Source: Dryomyza anilis (Eukaryota; Arthropoda; Insecta; Diptera; Dryomyzidae). Taken from it: a stretch of DNA of 64,000 nt. A program made the position numbers and the translations under genes. Of this stretch, positions 25,591 to 37,248 are shown in pieces. The notes beneath the pieces are model-generated. The model was not told the origin of the DNA and did no database searches. It saw nothing but the letters and a program-made list of their open reading frames with translations. Numbering within the stretch: position 1 is the first letter of the stretch; every line of letters begins with the position of its first letter. The stretch spans positions 108,016,040 to 108,080,039 of the forward strand of contig OX638130.1 of NCBI GenBank assembly GCA_951804985.1, given 5' to 3'.

Positions 25591-25893
25591 AATAATAATA
25601 ATAGTTTGGCGCTACAGTCCTGTTTAGAACTTCGGCCGAACTCTCTCACCATTTTGAGCTGTGCGTGCTATATTTGTACTCAAAGTGGTGGGACCTACAG
25701 TTTATTGCCGAATCCGAACGGCGGGTGAGAGCTTTTCATAGGCAATGTTTTACTCTCGTAGGTTTGCCATTAACTGCCGAGAGGTAGCGCGGTAAAGAAA
25801 AATGTTTCTATGAAAAGATGTTGTTAGCCCCAGTCCAGGCTTGAACCGGGGACCTTTCGGCTAGCAGTCCAACGCACTAACCACTGAGCTACC
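25591..25893 (-). mobile_element. tRNA-derived SINE, near full length
   Basis: Reverse orientation: tail AATAATAATAATAGTTTGGC, body CCGAATCCGAACGGCGGGTG, box B complement GGCTTGAACCGGGGACC, box A complement CACTGAGCTACC. It lies inside a degenerate repeat whose AAGTT(T/G)AAATTT(G/A)GAATATG words continue beyond it. Confidence 0.9.
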
Positions 25894-26600
25894 TAGAAAG
25901 TTTAAATTTGGAATATGTGTATTATTAGACACGGAGAAAAATATAGCAAACTCGGAACTTCGAATTTTGTCCACTAGGGTGCCTAGTGCTTTCTTAACAT
26001 AGAAATTTCAAATTAAGAATATTTATAGTATTAGACACTGGGAAAAATATGGCTAACTCAGATGTTCGAATTTTGTCCGGTAGGGGGTGTATTTGCTATT
26101 AATAGACTCTTGGAAGTTTGTTCTACACCTAGAAAGTTGAAATTTAGAATATGAATATTACTGTAGACTGGAATAAATATGACATACTAGTCCAGAGTGT
26201 AGTTCAAAATTTTATCGATAGATCTCGATATAATATCTCGGTAACCACTAATCAATCTCGACAAAGCTTGGTACAGGACATTTTTGGGGCACTAAATTTT
26301 CCAAGGGCTAGAGTGTAGTTTTTAATTCCATCAACAGATGGTGTTAAAGGCTAAATTATAACCGATCTCGGCAATGCTTAATACTGTGACACTTCCGGGA
26401 AAACTTCTTAATAAATTTTAAAAATTATTTCTTATAATCGTATATCTAAATAACTATATTTAAATAAAATTTAAATTAATTTATTTCGTTTATTAATATG
26501 TATTTATTATAAATACACAAACCTACTATATATTTCATATTTTTAATAAATTTATTTTTACTTTTTTTAGTATATAAAAAGCTTTTTTAATTTTTTTTTT
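25894..26600. repeat. Degenerate TTCGAATTTTGTCC repeats, then AT-rich DNA
   Basis: Blocks with TTCGAATTTTGTCC(A/G)(C/G)TAGGG occur near 25970 and 26065, with AAATATGGC and TATTAGACAC(G/T)G. 26400-26600 is AT-rich. No gene. Confidence 0.5.
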
Positions 26601-26633
26601 TTATTATTAATAATAATAATATTATAGTTTGGC
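26601..26633 (-). mobile_element. Tail of a SINE split by the foldback element
   Basis: TTATTATTAATAATAATAAT followed by ATTATAGTTTGGC is the 3' tail of a reverse-orientation SINE. The rest resumes at 33663. TAGTTTGGC at 26625-26633 is the left copy of the 9-bp duplication made when the foldback element inserted. Confidence 0.88.
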
Positions 26634-29600
26634 AAGTATGTGAAGTTAAATACGTATTTTTTTTAGCAAAGACACAAACCATTTTTTTAACAGAGCATTA
26701 ACAGAGCGTTAACAGCCGCTATGTTAGAGGATGAAATCCTCCGATTGGTACACATAAATGACTCCGAATCCGTCCAGGATCTTCATGATGGAACGGAATT
26801 TAGTACATTGGATAGCTATTGAATAGGGCTTTCCAAATATGTAACCTACATATACTGATCGATCCATTAGACATTTTATATACATTTTTAAACTTGGTCA
26901 TATATTGAGAAAAAGTGGTGATGATGAAGTGGTCAGTACTCCGTCCACGGTCCCCGTGCTGGAACTTCTTAGAGTAGGTTGGATAGGTAATGATTAGAGC
27001 TTTCCAAATATGTGATCCACATAGTTGGATCGATACGCAGGATATTTTTTATGAATTTTTGAAACTTGGCCATTTCCAAGCAACAAAATTATTCATATGA
27101 AGAAAAAGTCATGATGATGAAGTAGCCACTACTCCGTCCATGGTTCCCGTGCTGGAACTTCTTATAGTAGGTTGGATAGGTAATGATTAGGGCTTTTGAA
27201 ATATGTGATCGACATAGTTGGATCGATACGCTGGATATTTTTTATGAATTTTTGAAACTTGGCCATTTACAAGCAACAAAAATATTCATATGAAGAAAAA
27301 GTCATGATGATGAAATGGCCACTACTCCGTCCATGGTTCCCGTGCTGGAACTTCTTATAGTAGGTTGGATAGGCAATGATTAGTGCTTTTGAAATCTGTG
27401 ATCGACATAGTTGGATCGATACGCTGGATATTTTTTATGAATTTTTGAAACTTGGCTATTTACAAGCAACAAAAATATTCATATGAAGAAAAAGTCATGA
27501 TGATGAAATGGCCACTACTCCGTCCATGGTTCCCGTGCTGGAACTTCTTATAGTAGGTTGGATAGGCAATGATTAGTGCTTTTGAAATCTGTGATCGACA
27601 TAGTTGGACCGATACGCTGGATATTTTTTATGAATTTTTGAAACTTGGCCATTTACAAGCAACAATAATATTCATATGAAGAAAAAGTCATGATGATGAA
27701 ATGGCCACTACTCCGTCCACGGTTCCCGTGCTGGAACTTCTTATAGTAGGTTGGATAGGCAATGATTAGTGCTTTTGAAATCTGTGATCGACATAGTTGG
27801 ATCGATACGCTGGATATTTTTTATGAATTTTTGAAACTTGGCTATTTACAAGCAACAAAAATATTCATATGAAGAAAAAGTCATGATGATGAAATGGCCA
27901 CTACTCCGTCCACGGTTCCCGTGCTGGAACTTCTTATAGTAGGTTGGATAGGCAATGATTAGGGCTTTTCAAATATGTGATCGACATAGTTGGATCGATA
28001 CGCTGGATATATTTTACGAATTTTTGAAACTTGGCCATTTAGAAGCAACAAAAATATTCATATGAAGAAAAAGTCATGATGATGAAGTAGCCACTACTCC
28101 GTCCATGGTTCCCGTGCTGGAACTTCTTATAGTAGGTTGGATAGGTAATGATTATTGCTTTTCAAATATGTTATCGACATAGTTTGATCGATACGCTGGA
28201 TATTTTTTATGAATTTTTGAAACTTGGCCATTTACAAGCAACAATAATATTCATATGAAGAAAAAGTCATGATGATGAAATGGCCACTACTCCGTCCATG
28301 GTTCCCGTGCTGGAACTTCTAATAGTAGGTTGGATAGGTAATGATTAGGGCTTTTCAAATATGTGATCGACATAGTTAAATCGATACGCTGGATATATTT
28401 TACGAATTTTTGAAACTTGGCCATTTACAAGCAACAAAAATATTCATATGAAGAAAAAGTCATGATGATGAAATGGCCACTACTCCGTCCAAGGTTCCCG
28501 TGCTGGAACTTCTAATAGTAGGTTGGATAGGTAATGATTAGTGCTTTTCAAATATGTGATCGACATAGTTGGATCGATACGCTGGATATATTTTACGAAT
28601 TTTTGAAACTTGGCAATTTACAAGCAACAAAAATATTCATATGAAGAAAAAGTCATGATGATGAAATGGCCACTACTCCGTCCATGGTTCCCGTGCTGGA
28701 AGTTCTTATAGTAGGTTAAATAGGCAATGATTAGTGCTTTTCAAATATGTGATCGACATAGTTGGATCGATACGCAGGATATTTTTTATGAATTTTTGAA
28801 ACTTGGCCATTTACAAGCAACAAAATTATTCATATGAAGAAAATGTCATGATGATGAAGTAGCCACTACTCCGTCCATGGTTCCCGTGCTGGAACTTCTT
28901 ATAGTAGGTTGGATAGGTAATGATTAGTGCTTTTCAAATATGTGATCGACATAGTTGGATCGATACGCTGGATATATTTTACGAATTTTTGAAACTTGGC
29001 CATTTACAAGCAACAAAAATATTCATATGAAGAAAAAGTCATGATGATGAAATGGCCACTACTCCGTCCAAGGTTCCCGTGCTGGAACTTCTTATAGTAG
29101 GTTGGATAGGCAATGATTAGTGCTTTTCAAATATGTGATCGACATAGTTGGATCGATACGCTGGATATATTTTACGAATTTTTGAAACTTGGCCATTTAC
29201 AAGCAACAAAAATATTCATATGAAGAAAAAGTCATGATGATGAAATGGCCACTACTCCGTCCAAGGTTCCCGTGCTGGAAGTTCTCATAGTAGGTTAAAT
29301 AGGCAATGATTAGTGCTTTTCAAATATGTGATCGACATAGTTGGATCGATACGCTGGATATTTTTTATGAATTTTTGAAACTTGGCCATTTACAAGCAAC
29401 AAAAATATTCATATGAAGAAAAAGTCATGATGATGAAATGGCCACTACTCCGTCCATGGTTCCCGTGCTGGAAGTTCTTATAGTAGGTTAAATAGGCAAT
29501 GATTAGTGCTTTTCAAATATGTGATCGACATAGTTGGTTCGATACGCTGGATATTTTTTATGAATTTTTGAAACTTGGCTATTTACAAGCAACAAAAATA

Positions 29601-30413
29601 TTCATATGAAGAAAAAGTCATGATGATGAAATGGCCACTACTCCGTCCACGGTTCCCGTGCTGGAACTTCTTATAGTAGGTTGGATAGGCAATGATTAGT
29701 GCTTTTGAAATATGTGACCGACATAGTTGGATCGATACGCCGGATATTTTTAATGAATTTTTGAAACTTGGCCATTTACAAGCAACAAAAATATTCATAT
29801 GAAGAAAAAGTCATGATGATGAAATGGCCACTACTCCGTCCACGGTTCCCGTGCTGGAACTTCTTATAGTAGGTTGGATAGGCAATGATTAGGGCTTTTC
29901 AAATATGTGATCGACATAGTTGGATCGATACGCTGGATATTTTTTATGAATTTTTGAAACTTGGCCATTTACAAGCAACAGAAATATTCAAATGAAGAAA
30001 AAGTCATGATGATGAAATAGCCACTACTCCGGCCATGGTTCCCGTGCTGGAACTTCTTATAGTAGGTTGGATACGTAATGATTAGTGCTTTTCAAATATG
30101 TGATCCACATAGTTGGATCGATACGCAGGATATTTTTTATGAATTTTTGAAACTTGGCCATTTCCAAGCAACAAAATTATTCATATGAAGAAAAAGTCAT
30201 GATGATGAAGTAGCCACTACTCCGTCCATGGTTCCCGTGCTGGAACTTCTTATAATAAATTGGATAGGTGTTGATTAGGGCTTTTGAAATATGTGATCGA
30301 CATAGTTGGATCGATACGCTGGATATTTTTTATGAATTTTTGAAACTTGGCCATTTACAAGCAACAAAAATATTCATATGAAGAAAAAGTCATGATGATG
30401 AAATGGCCACTAC
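26634..30413 (-). repeat. Left arm of foldback: 18 units of 193 bp
   Basis: The marker GCTGGAAC begins at 26958, 27151, 27344, 27537 and so on to 30239; 30239 minus 26958 is exactly 17 x 193, so no net length change has accumulated. Units differ by scattered substitutions. The last unit is cut at GGCCACTAC where the orientation flips. Confidence 0.93.
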
Positions 30414-33400
30414 CTACTATAAGAAGTTCCAGCACGGGAACCATCGACGGAGTAGTGGCTTCTTCATCATCATGACTTTTTCTTCATATGAATATTTTTG
30501 TTGCTTGTAAATGGCCAAGTTTCAAAAATTCATAAAAAATATCCAGCGTATCGATCCAACTATGTCGATCACAGATTTGAAAAGCACTAATCATTGCCTA
30601 TCCAACCTACTATAAGAAGTTCCAGCACGGGAACCATGGACGGAGTAGTGGCCATTTCATCATCATGACTTTTTCTTCATATGAATATTTTTGTTGCTTG
30701 TAAATGGCCAAGTTTCAAAAATTCATAAAAAATATCCAGCGTATCGATCCAACTATGTCGATCACAGATTTGAAAAGCACTAATCATTGCCTATCCAACC
30801 TACTATAAGAAGTTCCAGCACGGGAACCATGGACGGAGTAGTGGCCATTTCATCATCATGACTTTTTCTTCATATGAATATTTTTGTTGCTTGTAAATGG
30901 CCAAGTTTCAAAAATTCATAAAAAATATCCAGCGTATCGATCCAACTATGTCGATAACATATTTGAAAAGCAATAATCATTACCTATCCAACCTACTATA
31001 AGAAGTTCCAGCACGGGAACCATGGACGGAGTAGTGGCCATTTCATCATCATGACTTTTTCTTCATATGAATATTTTTGTTGCTTGTAAATGGCCAAGTT
31101 TCAAAAATTCATAAAAAATATCCAGCGTATCGATCCAACTATGTCGATCACATATTTCAAAAGCCCTAATCATTGCCTATCCAACCTACTATAAGAAGTT
31201 CCAGCACGGGAACCGTGGACGGAGTAGTGGCCATTTCATCATCATGACTTTTTCTTCATATGAATATTTTTGTTGCTTGTAAATGGCCAAGTTTCAAAAA
31301 TTCATAAAAAATATCCAGCGTATCGATCCAACTATGTCGATCACAGATTTGAAAAGCACTAATCATTGCCTATCCAACCTACTATAAGAAGTTCCAGCAC
31401 GGGAACCATGGACGGAGTAGTGGCCATTTCATCATCATGACTTTTTCTTCATATGAATATTTTTGTTGCTTGTAAATGGCCAAGTTTCAAAAATTCATAA
31501 AAAATATCCAGCGTATCGATCCAACTATGTCGATCACAGATTTGAAAAGCACTAATCATTGCCTATCCAACCTACTATAAGAAGTTCCAGCACGGGAACC
31601 ATGGACGGAGTAGTGGCCATTTCATCATCATGACTTTTTCTTCATATGAATATTTTTGTTGCTTGTAAATGGCCAAGTTTCAAAAATTCATAAAAAATAT
31701 CCAGCGTATCGATCCAACTATGTCGATAACATATTTGAAAAGCAATAATCATTACCTATCCAACCTACTATAAGAAGTTCCAGCACGGGAACCATGGACG
31801 GAGTAGTGGCCATTTCATCATCATGACTTTTTCTTCATATGAATATTTTTGTTGCTTGTAAATGGCCAAGTTTCAAAAATTCATAAAAAATATCCAGCGT
31901 ATCGATCCAACTATGTCGATCACATATTTCAAAAGCCCTAATCATTGCCTATCCAACCTACTATAAGAAGTTCCAGCACGGGAACCGTGGACGGAGTAGT
32001 GGCCATTTCATCATCATGACTTTTTCTTCATATGAATATTTTTGTTGCTTGTAAATGGCCAAGTTTCAAAAATTCATAAAAAATATCTAGCGTATCGATC
32101 CAACTATGTCGATCACATATTTGAAAAGCACTAATCATTGCCTATCCAACCTACTATAAGAAGTTCCAGCACGGGAACCATGGACGGAGTAGTGGCTACT
32201 TCATCATCATGACTTTTTCTTCATATGAATATTTTTGTTGCTTGTAAATGGTCAAGTTTCAAAAATTCATAAAAAATATCCAGCGTATCGATCCAACTAT
32301 TTCGATCACATATTTGAAAAGCACTAATCATTGCCTATCTAACCTACTATAAGAAGTTCCAGCACGGGAACCGCGGACGGAGTAGTGGCCATTTCATCAT
32401 CATGACTTTATCTTCATATGAATATTTTTGTTGCTTGTAAATGGCCAAGTTTCAAAAATTCATAAAAAATATCCAGCGTATCGATCCAACTATGTCGATC
32501 ACATATTTGAAAAGCACTAATCATTGCCTATCCAACCTACTATAAGAAGTTCCAGCACGGGAACCATGGACGGAGTAGTGGCTACTTCATCATCATGACT
32601 TTTTCTTCATATGAATATTTTTGTTGCTTGTAAATGGCCAAGTTTCAAAAATTCATAAAAAATATCCAGCGTATCGATCCAACTATGTCGATCACATATT
32701 TGAAAAGCACTAATCATTACCTATCCAACCTACTATAAGAAGTTCCAGCACGGGAACCATGGACGGAGTAGTGGCCATTTCATCATCATGACTTTTTCTT
32801 CATATGAATATTTTTGTTGCTTGTAAATGGCCAAGTTTAAAAAATTCATAAAAAATATCCAGCGTATCGATCCAACTATGTCGATCACAGATTTGAAAAG
32901 CACTAATCATTACCTATCCAACCTACTATAAGAAGTTCCAGCACGGGAACCATGGACGGAGTAGTGGCTACTTCATCATCATGACTTTTTCTTCATATGA
33001 ATAATTTTGTTGCTTGGAAATGGCCAAGTTTCAAAAATTCATAAAAAATATCCTGCGTATCGATCCAACTATGTGGATCACATATTTGAAAAGCACTAAT
33101 CATTACGTATCCAACCTACTATAAGAAGTTCCAGCACGGGAACCATGGCCGGAGTAGTGGCTATTTCATCATCATGACTTTTTCTTCATATGAATATTTT
33201 TGTTGCTTGTAAATGGTCAAGTTTCAAAAATTCATAAAAAATATCCAGCGTATCGATCCAACTATGTAGGTCACAGATTTGGAAAGCTCTAATCATTACC
33301 TATCCAACCTACTCTAAGAAGTTCCAGCACGGGGACCGTGGACGGAGTACTGACCACTTCATCATCACCACTTTTTCTCAATATATGACCAAGTTTAAAA

Positions 33401-33653
33401 ATGTATATAAAATGTCTAATGGATCGATCAGTATATGTAGGTTACATATTTGGAAAGCCCTATTCATTAGCTATCCAATGTACTAAATTCCGTTCCATCA
33501 TGAAGATCCTGGACGGATTCGGAGTCATTTATGTGTACCAATCGGAGGATTTCATCCGCTAACATAGCGGCTGTTAACGCTCTGTTAATGCTCTGTTAAA
33601 AAAATTGGTTTGTGTCTTTGCTAAAAAAAATACGTATTTAACTTCACATACTT
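30414..33653 (+). repeat. Right arm of foldback: 16 units of 193 bp
   Basis: The marker GTTCCAGC begins at 30426 and last at 33321, exactly 15 x 193 apart. The next, diverged unit is 171 bp, as in the element end at 1-759. Variants recur in a four-unit order (772 bp) across 30550-32090. Confidence 0.93.
33510..33653. promoter_or_regulatory. Foldback terminal domain with hairpin and CTGTTAA repeats
   Basis: Contains CCGCTA-ACA-TAGCGG, a perfect 6-bp hairpin, followed by three spaced copies of (G)CT(C)TGTTAA, then the conserved end. The inverted equivalent is at 26634-26780 and a third at about 620-759. Subterminal repeats of this type commonly bind transposase; that role is inferred. Confidence 0.5.
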
Positions 33654-33662
33654 TAGTTTGGC

Positions 33663-33946
33663 ACTACAGTTCTATAAGAAGCCGATCTCTCTCACCATTT
33701 TTAGCTGTGCGTGTTATATTTGTACTCAAAGTGGTGGGACCTACAGTTTATTGCCGAATCCGAACGGGGGGTGAGAGCTTTTCATAGGCAATGTTTTTAC
33801 TCTCGGAGGTTTGCCATTTACTGCCGAGAGGTAGAGCGGTATAGAAAAATGTTTCTATGAAAGATGTTGTTAGCCCCAGTCCAGGCTTGAACCGGGGACC
33901 TTTCGGCTCGCAGTCCAACGCACTAACCACTGAGCTACCGCGGCTA
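33663..33946 (-). mobile_element. Main part of the SINE split by the foldback element
   Basis: Continues from 26633: ACTACAGTTCTATAAGAAG, body CCGAATCCGAACGGGGGGTG, box B complement GGCTTGAACCGGGGACC and box A complement ACTGAGCTACCGCGGC. Removing the foldback and one TAGTTTGGC restores an uninterrupted SINE. Confidence 0.9.
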
Positions 33947-34740
33947 CTATTATTATTTTTTTTTATTCTAAAAAGTGTCTGAAAAGGGCCTAAAATTTCC
34001 AGAGCAATTTTCTTAAAAACGTATACAGTCAAAATCAGCAACCATTAATTATATAGAATTGATGTATGGGATGGCCATTGCAAAAATTAGTTCTTGTTTT
34101 GTTGAGTAGTGTAATCGAACGCGTCATTGGTAAGGCCTCAATGGATTTCATGTATATTCATTATATTTAACCTTTTTTTCATTTTTTACAGAAATAAATA
34201 AAAAATCAAACTTTTATAATAGCAACGGACTCAAAAATAAATGCAGTCTTAAGTAGTACAATCAATTATTAGAAACTTAAGCGAACATTAAATTTATTAT
34301 AACATTTTGCAAAGAGTGTCTTTTTATATGTGATTTTTTAAATGTAAATTTAAATAAAATAAATTATACAATAAATTAACTAAAATCCATTTTTGTTTTA
34401 ATAAATTATAGGGAAAATGTAATTCGAATATACCATAAAACTAATAATACGTATCAATTAATATTAATAGATATTGCTATTGTAATTGAAAGTTGACATT
34501 ATAAAATTTATGGTACAACAATATATTGAATTAACAGTATGAATATTATTGAACTAATGGTATGCAACCTATTGACAAATTTTAATGGTATAAATAATAG
34601 TTTTTCTATTGAAATATTATTAATTATATTTTATTTATATATAAGTTTTGTATACGGAGTTTATCATATGAAAATTTCGTTTTTGCCTGAACATTATTTT
34701 ATTAGTTTTATATTTTCAAATTTATTAATACATTTTCATT
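33947..34740. other. AT-rich intergenic DNA, no gene seen
   Basis: A T-rich tract follows the SINE. The 101-codon open frame near 34539 is AT-driven and hydrophobic, runs into the next element, and is not supported as a gene. Confidence 0.45.
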
Positions 34741-35105
34741 CAGGGCTGGGTTATCCATTCCACTCCTTTCGGATTTTTTTTTATTTTATCCACTTAAAAA
34801 TCCATGATTTTTGGACTTTTTTGGATTTTTATGGATTTTATTAATTTGTGTAGATTTTTCGAATTATAACATAGGAAATATATTTGCGGTTTTCGGAGTA
34901 CGATTTATTTTTTTTTGAAAAATTTAAGAATTGGATATAAACCATCAACTGCACAAGCGCGGATCCAGGGGGGGTGAGGCGGCGATCTACACAGTCAACA
35001 TTAGCCCTTATGTAGATCCAAATAAAAAATCCAATATAATCCAATAAAAACTAAAAAAAAACCAGTGGAGTGGATTTAAAAAATGCGGATTTTTTTCCAG
35101 CCCTG
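34741..35105. mobile_element. hAT-like MITE with CAGGGCTGG ends
   Basis: A 365-bp element with perfect CAGGGCTGG / CCAGCCCTG ends and inner GGAGTGGAT / ATCCATTCCACTCC similarity. CAGGG-type termini are typical of hAT elements. The flanking 8 bp (TTTTCATT and TTTTTTAT) are only a partial match, so the target duplication is weak. No transposase frame. Confidence 0.75.
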
Positions 35106-36592
35106 TTTTTTATACTTTTTATTCGAGAAAAAAATGATTTATTATGTTTTTTAAGATGTTTATTTTTAAAAATTTTAATTTTTAAATAGAACTTCGACAA
35201 ACCCAAGTTATGTTAAGCCAACCGACAGAACTAGGACTTTTGATATAATTGTCCCTTAGGAGTTTTTTTACTAAATAACTTTATACTTAATATCAAATCA
35301 AAACCGCTGATTAAATAACGTATTTTATAAAAATTATAATTGCTAGCATTAAAAATGTTATACATTTTCTGAGTCAATAAAATATATGAATAAACAAGGG
35401 AAAATATTTTTAGAACAAACTGAATATATTAATTTATATTTCAAATTTTTTAAAATTTATTAGATTTAACAATTTATGCATGTTGCTAATTCGACAAATA
35501 CTAACAAATCTAATAGAAACACGACTTTTCACATAAAAGATAATGAGCTCTCATGTTTGCCCAAGTAATAATTTTAATCATTTAATTGTATTATATTTGT
35601 TCACATTATTTGTGTAATTGGCGCAAGTGATAACGGCATTTTCCATCTATTCTAAATAATAATAATAAAAAAACGACTAAATTTTCAACGACTTTACTCA
35701 TTTTGATTAATTAATTTAAAGCATTGTATATATACTTCTATTTGCAAATTTACGAGCATATTGATTAATTTACGATTTGAGTATATTTTTCAAAACAAGC
35801 TGCAGGCTGCTATCAGTAGTCATAGTCCCCACCCCCCACTCTAGAAGTGATAGATAAGAATGTGCAGAGTAAGAAAAGCGAACAATTCTTGAGGAGTATA
35901 CGTCATTCATTCATTCAGTTTTTTTTTTTTTTTTTTTGTATCAGTCTTTCTAAGTGAGCTGTGTAGAGAGCTCGTGCTCGTGCTGTCAGCGATAGATCGA
36001 GTTCCTTCGATAAGCATCACAATGATGTCATGCCCTCTAATTAACCCTTTCTTGACATGGGTAACAAATTGAAAGATAGTTTTGTTTGTTTGTTTTAATA
36101 AAATACATAAATTTTAAATTGAAATCTTTTATTTTAAATTCAGTATTTTTATACAGTATTCTGTTTAAAGAACTCTATAAAGAACCTGTACATGTGTCTT
36201 TTCATTTTATATACATATTTATTTCAATTCTATTTTATGTCTTTTCTGCTACAATATACGACACAACGCAATGTCGTGTAGCCATTTTCCGCACTAATTG
36301 CAAAGACATGGCCATGGAATACAACAAAAAATATATATATAAAGTAAACAATTAAAATAAGAAAATAAAAATACCGGAAAATACAAAAATAAAGAAAATA
36401 TTGATTTTAGCTTGATAATGGTTCAAGTGCGCAAATATATAGCTACTATTTTTAGATCGTATAAAGCTTTAATACAGCAACTATATTTTTTGAATGCTTT
36501 GAGTTTATTGAAATCCCTTTGTGATTGGAGGTTAAATACAAAAGAGTTGTGGTAAATTACAAATTGAAAATCATTATGAAACCCTATATGTA
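35106..36592. other. Intergenic DNA, no gene seen
   Basis: AT-rich apart from a complex stretch at about 35810-36060, which includes a T run at 35922-35938. The 89-codon open frame at 36086-36355 has no recognisable domain. CTATATGTA at 36584-36592 is the left target duplicate of the next SINE. Confidence 0.4.
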
Positions 36593-36893
36593 TTATAATA
36601 TTTTGGCACTATAAGAAGTACTATAAGAACTTAGGACGAGCTCTCTAACCATTTTGAGCTGTGCGTGTTATAATCGTGGTGAGACCTACAGTTTATTGCC
36701 GAATCCGAACGGCGGGTGAGAGCTTTTCATAGGCAATGTTTTACTCTCGTAGGTTTACCATTTACTGCCGAGAGGTAGCACGGTGTAGAATAATGTTTCA
36801 ATGAAAAGATGTTGTTAGCCCCACAGTCCAGGTTTGAACCGGGGACCTTTCGGCTCGCAGTCCAACGCACTAACCACTGAGCTACTGCGGCTA
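36593..36893 (-). mobile_element. tRNA-derived SINE with target duplication
   Basis: A reverse SINE ending in box A complement ACTGAGCTACTGCGGCTA. CTATATGTA at 36584-36592 and 36894-36902 is the 9-bp target duplication. The body is nearly complete. Confidence 0.9.
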
Positions 36894-36965
36894 CTATATG
36901 TAATGCCTAAATCATACTTCTAAGCAGTGCTGGATTTAAGCCTTAGGATATAACTATAGACTATA

Positions 36966-37248
36966 GCGTGGGTAGCTCAGCAGTTAGGAAACTGTGTGAG
37001 CCGACAGTTCCCGTAGCACTGGTTCAAATCTGGGCTGAGGCTTAATAACATCTTTTTATAGAAAAAAATGTTGTATACCGCGCTACCTCTCGGCAATCAA
37101 TGGCAAACCCACGAGACTAAAAACATTGCCTAGGAAAAGCTCTGACCCCGCCGTTCGAATTCGGTATTAAACGGTAGGTCTCACCCCTCAAATGGTGAGA
37201 TTGCTCGACCTAAGTTCTTCAGAACTGTACTGCCAAACTATTATTATC
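36966..37248 (+). mobile_element. tRNA-derived SINE, diverged
   Basis: The head GCGTGGGTAGCTCAGCAGTT and box B GGTTCAAATCTGGGC, body CCGCCGTTCGAATTCGGTAT and tail CAAACTATTATTATCAT. It lies head to head with the previous SINE, about 70 bp away. Confidence 0.88.

Larger units (their letters stand above)
26634..33653. mobile_element. Complete foldback (FB-like) transposon, 7020 bp
   Basis: Two arms, 26634-30413 and 30414-33653, are inverted copies and run end to end as a giant palindrome. The outer ends AAGTATGTGAAGTTAAATAC and GTATTTAACTTCACATACTT match exactly. The element lies between perfect 9-bp copies of TAGTTTGGC (26625-26633 and 33654-33662); Drosophila FB elements also make 9-bp duplications. 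Each arm has a terminal domain of about 300 bp and then tandem 193-bp units. There is no transposase frame, so it must be mobilised in trans if active. Similarity to FB is architectural; no sequence match to Drosophila FB is claimed. Confidence 0.92.

Noticed and set aside
29583..29798. 71-codon minus-strand open frame
   Set aside because: It lies in the 193-bp repeat, is not preserved between units and has no terminal or codon signal.
26634..33653. CRISPR-like regular repeats
   Set aside because: The units are contiguous, with no spacers, and form inverted arms with transposon ends in a eukaryotic genome.
34539..34844. 101-residue hydrophobic open frame
   Set aside because: Its residues (Phe, Ile, Leu, Tyr) are what AT-rich DNA gives by chance, and it runs into a hAT-like MITE.
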